From: Fastidiosipila sp963510375
GTDB taxonomy: Bacteria > Bacillota > Clostridia > Saccharofermentanales > Fastidiosipilaceae
NCBI GenBank assembly: GCA_963510375.1
Contig: CAUPES010000015.1
Location: 1-30,696, forward strand
Direction: 5' to 3'
Length of the DNA: 30,696 nt
This document shows, piece by piece, positions 24,428 to 30,696 of the stretch. Made by a program: the position numbers and the translations under genes. The notes beneath the pieces are model-generated. The model worked only from the letters and a program-made list of their open reading frames with translations, did no database searches and was not told the DNA's origin. Position 1 is the stretch's first letter, and the number at the start of each line of letters is the position of its first letter.

Positions 24428-24766
24428 TTAATTCAACTTACGATAATTAGCAACAATGATTCTTGCGGGATTTGTTTTTATTTTTTCTGAGTAATTTACT
24501 TCTAATATATCTCCGACCTTGATATCATCTATATTCTCATTTGCAAAATCTAAAATTAATTTATGATAGAAAACATCTTTTTCGTGGGCATTTATTCTGC
24601 CTTCATTTTTATGATCCATATTTTCTACTTCTACGTAAATCTTTTCTGTAATGCATGTGGTTGAATTACTTGTTGTTTCTTTAGTTTGGTTAGAAAGAAA
24701 GCTACATGAACACAAACATAATGTAAGAATAATTACTAACAACAAGGTATACCAATTTTTTCTCAT
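24428..24766 (-). CDS. 112-aa lipoprotein coupled to a peptidase remnant
   Basis: The signal ends in LCSC with Cys21. The mature part (IYVEVENMDHKNEG ... IKVGDILEVNYSEKIKTNPARI) resembles small oligosaccharide-binding-type beta domains such as DUF3221 by its VGD-V-V-Y and NPA pattern; this is tentative. Its ATG overlaps the stop codon of the papain-like fragment upstream (ATGA), so it was evidently translated coupled to that enzyme. With the enzyme now truncated, expression must come from elsewhere. A terminator follows. Confidence 0.75.
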   Translation of the reverse strand: MRKNWYTLLLVIILTLCLCSCSFLSNQTKETTSNSTTCITEKIYVEVENMDHKNEGRINAHEKDVFYHKLILDFANENIDDIKVGDILEVNYSEKIKTNPARIIVANYRKLN

Positions 24767-25029
24767 CGTAGATACAAGGCTCCTTCAATATATTTTTGAT
24801 TAATTAATACACCACGGTTACCCCAGCCATCAACCACAAATATTAAGTATGACACAGTCTCACCACGGGATAACTGTTTGAATCTATTTGTAGAAGTAAG
24901 ACTACTTAATTCGGGAGGAAGGGCTTGTGCTATATTGTTAAACTGTCTATATCCGTAAGCAACTACCCAGTGTTCACCGTATGGTTGTATTCCCCTTCCT
25001 AAATCTAACAGGGGCTCGATTATTATTCG
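24763..25029 (-). pseudogene. C-terminal remnant of a papain-like cysteine peptidase gene
   Basis: Eighty-eight codons are open with no possible Met start: PYGEHWVVAYGYRQF carries the catalytic His and IFVVDGWGNRGVLIN the Asp/Asn region typical of C39/papain-like enzymes. The Cys half is absent, and an in-frame TAG (25030-25032) precedes. It is not the same sequence as the C47 peptidase at 25811, so it comes from a different member. Its TGA overlaps the next gene's ATG. Confidence 0.75.
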
Positions 25030-25065
25030 CTATAACACCCATTATCACTATGTTTAATTTTATTT

Positions 25066-25086
25066 ATGGGTAACCTTTTGGGTAAA
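25066..25086. repeat. direct-repeat element GGGTAA-N6-GGGTAA, copy 2
   Basis: TATGGGTAACCTTTTGGGTAA matches copy 1 (22218-22238) at 18 of 21 positions. Confidence 0.5.
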
Positions 25087-25100
25087 TGAGATTTTTGTTT

Positions 25101-25241
25101 CTAGCTCTCATCCCTTATTCTTCTTACTAAACATCTACTCACATCATATCTTTCAGCTGTTAAAGTTATTGTATCTCCATCAAATAGGTCTTGTTTAATT
25201 GAATTATAGATAGCTCTTTTAGCTGAAGATTTTGAATTCAT
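25101..25241 (-). pseudogene. small basic open frame, probably a gene remnant
   Basis: Forty-six codons start MNSKSSAKRAIYNSIKQDLF and end VRRIRDES. The frame extends upstream without a stop as NAHKGKTLEYS to a TAA (25275-25277), beyond which KK continues in frame. The ATG has no clear ribosome site. The C-terminal part (TAERYDVSRCLVRRIRDE) looks helix-turn-helix-like. I read it as the remainder of a longer gene interrupted near its start. Family not recognised. Confidence 0.4.
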
Positions 25242-25315
25242 GGAATATTCTAGAGTTTTACCTTTATGTGCGTTTTACTTTTTCACTTTTTGCTTAGTAA
25301 TAAATGTTTTTCAAA

Positions 25316-25792
25316 TTATTCTAGCTCAATCCTTTCTAGGCAGAAATATTTACTAACTTTTGGATTGTCTTTATACTTTTTATAGTTTACATTTTCTATG
25401 TATATATGATCTGGATCTTTCTCACTAGCAAATATTTTAGTTCCCAATTTTAAGGTTCTTCCTGTAAAATTTTTTTTATTTTTCAGGCTTTCATCTGCTG
25501 CTAATTGATGAATTAAACATTCAACTTCACCAACTTCTCTATAATTATCCTCTTCTGGTAATTCTAGAATGGGTTTTTTTGTGCTCAAATCTCTAGGATC
25601 TAACATATAAAATTTATCATTATATTTAATTAGTGGTGGTAGCATACCTTCAGCTTCCTTATACTCCTCCATATCAATTGGGATATCTGGATTTTTTTCA
25701 CAACTAGTTTTTCTCTCTAAGTCTTTAACTGAGCAGGCTGATAGGAGTAGTATAAAAACAAATATTGTAATTTTAAATTTATTTTTCATCAT
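25316..25792 (-). CDS. 158-aa lipoprotein, copy 2
   Basis: Lipobox LSAC (Cys20) ends the signal. Only four residues differ from the copy at 18432. GGAG lies about 11 bases before the ATG. It starts 18 bases after the stop of the intact staphopain-like peptidase, so the two are an operon. No domain is recognised. In staphylococci a staphopain gene is followed by its inhibitor, a staphostatin, which is cytosolic; this product is instead lipid-anchored outside, where it could meet the secreted enzyme. That role is inference. Confidence 0.85.
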   Translation of the reverse strand: MMKNKFKITIFVFILLLSACSVKDLERKTSCEKNPDIPIDMEEYKEAEGMLPPLIKYNDKFYMLDPRDLSTKKPILELPEEDNYREVGEVECLIHQLAADESLKNKKNFTGRTLKLGTKIFASEKDPDHIYIENVNYKKYKDNPKVSKYFCLERIELE

Positions 25793-25810
25793 AAACAGAA
25801 CATCTCCACT

Positions 25811-26842
25811 CTATTTGAAATCGTAAATGCTGTGCTCCCATGTGCTTTCTACACCTGATAACACCATTCTACTTCCATACTGAACAGTTTCATATGACGC
25901 ATTGTAAGGATTCCAAATGCTTATATATGTAGACCCATGGTATCCTCTAACTACATATGCATGTCCAGATGCACCCATATATATAGGGTCATTTGATGAA
26001 ATTTGACTTTGGATTTCACTCATACCTAAAGCACCATATTGATATGATGGATAATATCCATGTTTTCTAGAAAAATTAAAAACATCATTTCTTGTGAATG
26101 CATGCGATTTCCTTTGAGCTATCGTTTCGTGTGGATACATATCTGCCATAACTCTAGACGCAGTCCAATATGAATTATTTGTTAAACTTCTGAATATCCA
26201 TGCCGTTACATATGCTGCACACCAAGGTTCTCCTCCTTGACGTTCTACAATATTTTGATTATCTGATATTGTGTGAGAGCCTGGATAAGATGACCTTAAA
26301 CTTGTTTTTATATCATTAACTGATATTTTCTCACGAAACTCAGTTTCAGAAGATATGACATTGTTAACGTTATTAGCTTCATTTGCAAGCGTCCACTCTA
26401 TAAAGTGGCTCTTGAGAATCTGATCATAGGTAAGCTTTAATTTAATCTTTTCGCCTGAATTATAATTCCTCAAAAATTTTAAATCTATTACATTACCTTT
26501 GGTATACGAAGATATTATTTCTCCCTCATCGTTAATCAACATCGTAAACAAGCCAACAGGTACTTCATCTTCATAGACAAGAGACACATAAGTCGGACTT
26601 TTAGTTTCATAAACAGATATTGCTTCTGAGTAGCAAAAATTATACCTTCCATAATTAAATGCTCTAACATATTCCTCTATATTATTGTCAAGATATTCAG
26701 TTATCCTCTCTGGAATTCTCTCGCTTGCAAAAATATATTCTTCAGAACATTTTATATTTTCTTTAGCCTTTACATTAATTGGGTTCACAACAAGAGCTAC
26801 CAATATGATTGCTAGTACCTTTATTATACTATTCTTTTTCAT
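25811..26842 (-). CDS. secreted staphopain-like (peptidase C47) cysteine protease
   Basis: The 343-aa protein starts at MKKNSIIKVL with AGGAGG 6 bases upstream; an ATG 17 codons earlier lacks a site. A signal peptide (1-27) is followed by a propeptide-like region (about 28-195) and a papain-fold domain (about 196-343) with QGGEPWCAAY (Cys208), SGHAYVVRGY (His294) and IWNPYN (Asn311), the order and motifs of staphopains (QGxNPWCAGY, GHAMAVVG, IWNPW). It should be a secreted, zymogen-type protease. It is followed after 18 bases by the 158-aa lipoprotein. The last 27 codons with that lipoprotein are duplicated at 18927. Confidence 0.88.
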   Translation of the reverse strand: MKKNSIIKVLAIILVALVVNPINVKAKENIKCSEEYIFASERIPERITEYLDNNIEEYVRAFNYGRYNFCYSEAISVYETKSPTYVSLVYEDEVPVGLFTMLINDEGEIISSYTKGNVIDLKFLRNYNSGEKIKLKLTYDQILKSHFIEWTLANEANNVNNVISSETEFREKISVNDIKTSLRSSYPGSHTISDNQNIVERQGGEPWCAAYVTAWIFRSLTNNSYWTASRVMADMYPHETIAQRKSHAFTRNDVFNFSRKHGYYPSYQYGALGMSEIQSQISSNDPIYMGASGHAYVVRGYHGSTYISIWNPYNASYETVQYGSRMVLSGVESTWEHSIYDFK

Positions 26843-26965
26843 AATAAACCTCCTAAATAGGTTTGAATCTTGCCAATTAGTTCTAATAATCAATAGTCAA
26901 TCACTCTCATAAAACCACCTCCTATGGTTACCATCTCTTAACCATATTTTAACAAAATAAATCTG

Positions 26966-26996
26966 CAAGCGGAAGTCTATAAATCTGCTTTTATTT
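26966..26996 (-). terminator. weak hairpin behind the 56-aa gene
   Basis: AAGCGGA (26967-26973) pairs with TCTGCTT (26984-26990) with one mismatch. On the minus strand it is followed by GCAGATTTATTTT. It lies 40 bases after the stop at 27030. Confidence 0.3.
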
Positions 26997-27029
26997 GATG
27001 TATACTAATTAGATAGGTTAAAATTAGGA

Positions 27030-27200
27030 TTAAAAATCATCAAATTTTACATTGATATCTTGAAATTCTTCTTCGGTTAAAGCTCTTTTAGCTTTTTGTT
27101 CTAATTCATCATTTTCGCTAACTGTATAGTAGTAGTAACTCTCAATTTCTTCGTATGGATATTCTCTCTCGTCAGGTTTTGGCGTACCATTAGAACCCAT
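27030..27200 (-). CDS. 56-aa acidic protein of unknown function
   Basis: The start MGSNGTPKPD has AAGGA 3-4 bases upstream; a TTG start 12 codons earlier is less likely. The protein is strongly acidic with a Tyr-rich stretch (ESYYYYTVSENDE) and no signal peptide. It lies between the bacteriocin operon terminator and the peptidase promoter region. No family is recognised; a short regulatory or immunity role is possible but unsupported. Confidence 0.5.
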   Translation of the reverse strand: MGSNGTPKPDEREYPYEEIESYYYYTVSENDELEQKAKRALTEEEFQDINVKFDDF

Positions 27201-27288
27201 TATCCTTAATAAAATTAAGGCTAAATAAGGAGACAAATCCCCTTAAAATCCCCTTTAGTTTTGTCTAGAAATCTCTACGATTTTTTAG

Positions 27289-27320
27289 ACAAAAAAGAGA
27301 GGGAATTTCTTCCCTCTCTT
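27289..27320 (-). terminator. terminator of the bacteriocin operon
   Basis: AAGAGAGGGAA (27295-27305) pairs perfectly with TTCCCTCTCTT (27310-27320); the minus strand continues TTTTTTG. It lies about 100 bases after the last gene of the operon. Confidence 0.85.
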
Positions 27321-27422
27321 AAAATCTTTCTTGTATTATAGATCTGAATCTCTTAAGCAATAATGAGCTCACTTTATATTAGTCTTAGTTAGAAGAAAAA
27401 TACAAAAGCTAGACAAATAATA

Positions 27423-28106
27423 CTACCTTAAAATTTCCCCATCATCCAAAATAATTACCTGCTCACAAAGAGAGGCAAGTTCTTCATTATGAGTTACCAT
27501 TATTAAGGTTTTGCCCTCTTTTACTAATCCTAATAAAATGTTCATTATATTATTGCTATTTTCTGTATCTAAAGCTCCAGTTGGCTCATCAGCTAGAATT
27601 AAATTAGGGTTCATGACTAATGCTCTAGCTATTGCAACTCTTTGCTTTTCACCACCTGAGAGAACTTCAACTTTTTCTTTAATTTTCTCTAGCATGCCTA
27701 CTTTTTGTAGGGTTTCTTTTATTGTATTAAGTCGGTCTTTTCTCTTAATTTTTTTATGAGTGTAATTGAAGGGTAAGTTTACATTAGCATAGACAGATTC
27801 ATTTTCTATAAGAGCAAAATTTTGTACAATTATCCCTATTTCTTGATTTCGGAAAATAGCTTGCTGTTCATCAGTCCAATCACTTATATTTTCGCCGTTG
27901 TAAATATATTTTCCAGAATCAGGTTTTAATAATAAGGCTAGAATATGAAGTAAAGTTGTCTTTCCTGAACCCGAAGCTCCCATTATGGCTACACTGGTTC
28001 CTTGATCTATTTGTAAGCTTACATTTTTTAAAACAAATTGGCTTCTTTCGCCATTTTTGTAGGTTTTATTAATGTCCTCTATTTTTACTAAGATGTTTTT
28101 ATCCAT
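27423..28106 (-). CDS. ABC transporter ATPase, lactococcin-972-type bacteriocin locus
   Basis: The 227-aa protein is an ABC ATPase of the MacB/LolD group: Walker A GASGSGKTT (43-51), Q-loop QNFALI, signature LSGGE (149-153), Walker B LILADE (169-174) and switch His in MVTHNEE. ATG at 28106 has GGAGG 5 bases upstream; a TTG four codons earlier is not needed. It lies 16 bases after the second membrane gene and pairs with the two FtsX-like proteins. The order bacteriocin, membrane protein, ATPase is that of lactococcin 972 loci, where the complex is thought to give immunity or export. Confidence 0.9.
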   Translation of the reverse strand: MDKNILVKIEDINKTYKNGERSQFVLKNVSLQIDQGTSVAIMGASGSGKTTLLHILALLLKPDSGKYIYNGENISDWTDEQQAIFRNQEIGIIVQNFALIENESVYANVNLPFNYTHKKIKRKDRLNTIKETLQKVGMLEKIKEKVEVLSGGEKQRVAIARALVMNPNLILADEPTGALDTENSNNIMNILLGLVKEGKTLIMVTHNEELASLCEQVIILDDGEILR

Positions 28107-28122
28107 AAGAACCTCCAAGGAT

Positions 28123-29217
28123 TTATTGACTAAAATTACGAATGACTTTATTTAGTCTATTGACATTTATTTGGCCTCGATTTACCAGATATACTAATAT
28201 ACAAAAAGCTAAATACGCTATAAATATAGACAAAAGATTAAAGTCCCTCGTATTTAACCAAATAGGGATAATTAGAAGGCTGAGAATTACTAGTGGCAAA
28301 AGCATTATCGCTAATAATAATATTAGCAGTCTCACTCTTAAGTCTTTTATAGAGGCACCTACTATTTGGTGTACAGCGTATGTTCTCAGAGAATTATTAA
28401 TTACCGCTCTTAAAAATATATTTAATCCTAGGAAAACAATAGTTGTATATACTGTGATAAATAAAGTTCCTATTGTTTCACCTATTGTGGTAGATTCAAT
28501 TTTCCTTATAACTTCTGACCCAGTTAAAGGGAAAGCATATTTGCATATATTGTTTCGGACTAAATCGTTACATAAGTTTATAAGCATTCCCTCGTTCAAG
28601 TTGTCTGCAGTTCTGATATTATCCCAATACAGGAATGGGTCTTGCAAGTAGGTCATGAAGTCTTCTGTATTTAGTAGTAGAAGCTTTTTGTTATCAAGAT
28701 TAATTGCACCTTTTTTACTTAAAATAACTGTAGATTCAGGTATATAACCAACTGCTTTAGCATTTATTGTTAGTTCGCTATTTTTAGATTCATATTGAAA
28801 AAATGTACCAGTATCTGAACCATATTTATGTCCCAATAGTAAAATGGGTTCTGTATAGGTTTCATCCAGCTTCACAGGAAAATTAATTTTCTGGAGAAAA
28901 TTATTTGGATCATAGCTGGAAACTATAACATAATCGTCGTCTTCGTAAATTGATCCTAGTTGATCTGAAGTACTATTATCTTTTGATGAACCAGGATTAT
29001 CTAAATTAGGGAAAACGTTTAGGAAATGCACATTCGTATTTTGGATTTGCTCTCTTGTTTCTCTAACTTTAAAAATTTTCAATACATCTACATTAGTTAT
29101 ATAGAAAAAGAATACAAGTAAAAAACATGAGACTATAATGATATTTACACATAATATATATATAAAGTTCTTCCTGTAATCTTTGAGGGCATATTGTAAG
29201 TTCTTACTAAAAGTCAT
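28123..29217 (-). CDS. FtsX/DUF1430-like bacteriocin-associated membrane protein, second half
   Basis: The 364-aa protein has one N-terminal membrane segment (about 15-37), a large outer domain (about 40-235) and three C-terminal segments (about 250-275, 290-318 and 328-347), the MacB/FtsX layout. Its ATG overlaps the stop of the preceding gene by four bases (29214-29217), with GGAG 7 bases upstream. With that gene it sums to 713 aa, close to the single DUF1430-type protein (about 680 aa) usual in lactococcin 972 loci, so the pair looks like its two halves as separate proteins. Confidence 0.8.
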   Translation of the reverse strand: MTFSKNLQYALKDYRKNFIYILCVNIIIVSCFLLVFFFYITNVDVLKIFKVRETREQIQNTNVHFLNVFPNLDNPGSSKDNSTSDQLGSIYEDDDYVIVSSYDPNNFLQKINFPVKLDETYTEPILLLGHKYGSDTGTFFQYESKNSELTINAKAVGYIPESTVILSKKGAINLDNKKLLLLNTEDFMTYLQDPFLYWDNIRTADNLNEGMLINLCNDLVRNNICKYAFPLTGSEVIRKIESTTIGETIGTLFITVYTTIVFLGLNIFLRAVINNSLRTYAVHQIVGASIKDLRVRLLILLLAIMLLPLVILSLLIIPIWLNTRDFNLLSIFIAYLAFCILVYLVNRGQINVNRLNKVIRNFSQ

Positions 29218-30263
29218 AGTCTTTCTCCATTTCGTTTAAAAGATAATGAAAAGTACATAATACTATCTATTAATAGAACCAATATCATCAGTATTAAAAC
29301 AAATATACTTGATGTAAAATTAATATAAGAAAAATTAAGGGAATTATTACTTGATTCAAGCTTATCTATTAAAAATAATAGAATAAAAGGCAAGGACCAA
29401 CCAATTAATATTTCAGTTAATCTTCTAAGCATAAAATATTTGTACTCATTTTTCTTTCTTGCACCTATAGAGAATTTAATTAAGTCTAATCTTTTATTTC
29501 TTTTTATTTCTATTTCCGTTGCAAATAAAAGGAATCCCATAGATGAGATAATGGCTATAAAGAATGTCCTAGACCATTTATCTTGGACAGTAGTTATTAA
29601 TATTGATTTTAATAAATTGACTTCTTCAGTACTGAAAGACACTTCTTGGACGGAATACTTGGAAAAAATTTTATTTATAACGCCTAAAAATTCTTTTTCA
29701 GTTGAAGAGAAATACCACTCGCCAGAATGAACTGACCCTATCTTAGTAAGGGGAACCAGAGCCTTGCTCTCCATCGTGCTATCCATATTGAAATAAGGGT
29801 GAAATTTATCTAAAACTCCTACAGTTCTATATTTGTTATCCGAATAAACAAATGGTTCTTGCTTATCAAAATAGTAAACTAAGCCTGTATCGGAAGGGAC
29901 GATAGAAACATTTTCTGTTTCGACATCATTAATCTCTTGTTGAGTGAAAAAACGCCCCTTCAACATAGAATTATTATTCATAACAGATGGTGTATATAGA
30001 TATATAAAAGGAGTTCCATCTCTAGGATATACAATAGCACTAGAATTGTACAATTCTAGTGCATTCAATATTTCTTGCCGATCTTCATCTGAAATAGATT
30101 TGTTATTACCAGTTATAAATGTAAAACTATATTTTTTTTCATCTTCAAACAAGTCTTGTTTTGTTTCCGATTTTGCCAATAATGTTACATTACAAATGTA
30201 TATATAAGTACTAAAAATTAAACAGGCAACCCAAAATACTAACGACTTATTTATCTTCCCCAT
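29214..30263 (-). CDS. FtsX/DUF1430-like bacteriocin-associated membrane protein, first half
   Basis: The 349-aa protein has an N-terminal membrane segment (about 8-28), an outer domain (about 30-230) and three C-terminal segments (about 233-255, 272-292 and 303-335). AGGAGA lies 6 bases before the ATG and overlaps the bacteriocin stop codon region (9-base gap), so the genes are tightly coupled. It ends in an ATGA overlap with the second half. Both halves have a full FtsX-type layout, so a sequencing frameshift of one gene is unlikely. Confidence 0.8.
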   Translation of the reverse strand: MGKINKSLVFWVACLIFSTYIYICNVTLLAKSETKQDLFEDEKKYSFTFITGNNKSISDEDRQEILNALELYNSSAIVYPRDGTPFIYLYTPSVMNNNSMLKGRFFTQQEINDVETENVSIVPSDTGLVYYFDKQEPFVYSDNKYRTVGVLDKFHPYFNMDSTMESKALVPLTKIGSVHSGEWYFSSTEKEFLGVINKIFSKYSVQEVSFSTEEVNLLKSILITTVQDKWSRTFFIAIISSMGFLLFATEIEIKRNKRLDLIKFSIGARKKNEYKYFMLRRLTEILIGWSLPFILLFLIDKLESSNNSLNFSYINFTSSIFVLILMILVLLIDSIMYFSLSFKRNGERL

Positions 30264-30272
30264 TATATTCTC

Positions 30273-30638
30273 CTAGTAAAATGAGAATCCACTTTCAAAA
30301 ACCGCCTTTGGTGCGCGTGGATTAGGAGAGTCATATATAAATGCTCGCCTATAGTAAACATTATTATCATAAGCTCCACCTTTTGGTAATGGTGTACTAT
30401 ATGTGCTATTATCCATAGTATTATGATATCTAAACCAACCTGTTTTAGCATGTCTACCACCCTCAGAAGGATCATTATATGCAGGTACTACTTGAACATA
30501 ACCAGTGAATCCTAATTGACTTCTCCACTCAGTGCTTTCAGCATAATTCGGATATGATGCAGCGAAAACAGATGTCGAAAATATACCCAATGTAAGAACT
30601 AATATTATTGCGAACACATATTTACTAAAAGATTTCAT
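30273..30638 (-). CDS. lactococcin-972-like bacteriocin precursor
   Basis: The 121-aa protein has a Sec signal peptide (1 to about 26, ending SVFA-A) and a mature part of about 95 residues, rich in Tyr, Gly, Asn and Ser and free of Cys. Size, lack of Cys and Sec signal (not a double-glycine leader) fit lactococcin 972, which blocks septum formation by binding lipid II. Sequence resemblance is weak, so the call rests largely on the operon: two DUF1430-like membrane proteins and an ABC ATPase follow in order. GAGGAGG lies 5 bases before the ATG. Only 58 bases of upstream DNA are in the window. Confidence 0.65.
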   Translation of the reverse strand: MKSFSKYVFAIILVLTLGIFSTSVFAASYPNYAESTEWRSQLGFTGYVQVVPAYNDPSEGGRHAKTGWFRYHNTMDNSTYSTPLPKGGAYDNNVYYRRAFIYDSPNPRAPKAVFESGFSFY

Positions 30639-30696
30639 ATATACCTCCTCGTATAATGTAATAGCGCTACTAAGAGCACTTATTTTTAACTCTTGG

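Noticed and set aside
28123..30263. Single DUF1430 gene broken by a frameshift
   Set aside because: Each half has its own start with a ribosome site, an ATGA overlap, and a complete one-plus-three membrane layout, so two genes are the better reading.
30263..30475. Second small minus-strand frame overlapping the bacteriocin gene
   Set aside because: It is an out-of-frame shadow of the precursor gene, with no ribosome site of its own.

Overview
The window comes from a low-GC Gram-positive bacterium (Bacillota). The evidence is the AT-rich base composition, strong AGGAGG-type ribosome sites, Gram-positive lipoprotein signals, and families typical of Firmicutes (CdaA/YbbR, a YkpA-type ABC-F protein, AsnA, UPF0371/DUF1846, a lactococcin-972-type locus). 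Genus cannot be fixed from this sequence. Nearly all genes are on the minus strand; the main exception is the ABC-F gene.

Region 1 (1-2000) holds a decayed plus-strand gene, two terminators, and a secreted coiled-coil surface protein. That protein has an ATK repeat tract built from 18-bp tandem repeats, a divergent sorting-like C-terminus (VASTG), a good promoter and a cre-like site. Region 2 (2084-17923) is a core-like block: histidine phosphatase, MscS channel, threonine-aldolase-like lyase, glycogen debranching enzyme, ThrS, UPF0371 protein, a CdaA diadenylate cyclase fused to a YbbR domain, a Crp/Fnr regulator, a condensation-fold protein lacking the usual catalytic His, AsnA, and a divergent ABC-F ATPase with one intact and one degenerate ATP site.

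Region 3 (18029-27200) is accessory DNA. Exported papain-fold cysteine enzymes are repeatedly followed at once by small lipoproteins. There is a staphopain-like (C47) peptidase plus a 158-aa lipoprotein; a near-identical copy of that lipoprotein behind only the last 27 codons of a second peptidase, fused to an IS3-family end; the C-terminal 88 codons of another papain-like enzyme overlapping a 112-aa lipoprotein gene by ATGA; and an intact YiiX/NlpC-P60-like enzyme followed by a 369-aa lipoprotein and a membrane protein. Between them lie an orphan RelB-like antitoxin directly upstream of an ABC exporter, and about 970 bp of AT-rich apparently non-coding DNA. Region 4 (27295-30638) is a compact four-gene lactococcin-972-like bacteriocin operon (precursor, two FtsX-like membrane proteins, ATPase) ending in a strong terminator.

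A reasonable reading (inference) is a plastic island of secreted peptidase/lipoprotein pairs beside a bacteriocin operon, with the lipoproteins as candidate cognate partners (inhibitor or immunity) of the exported enzymes. No tRNA, rRNA or CRISPR array was seen.
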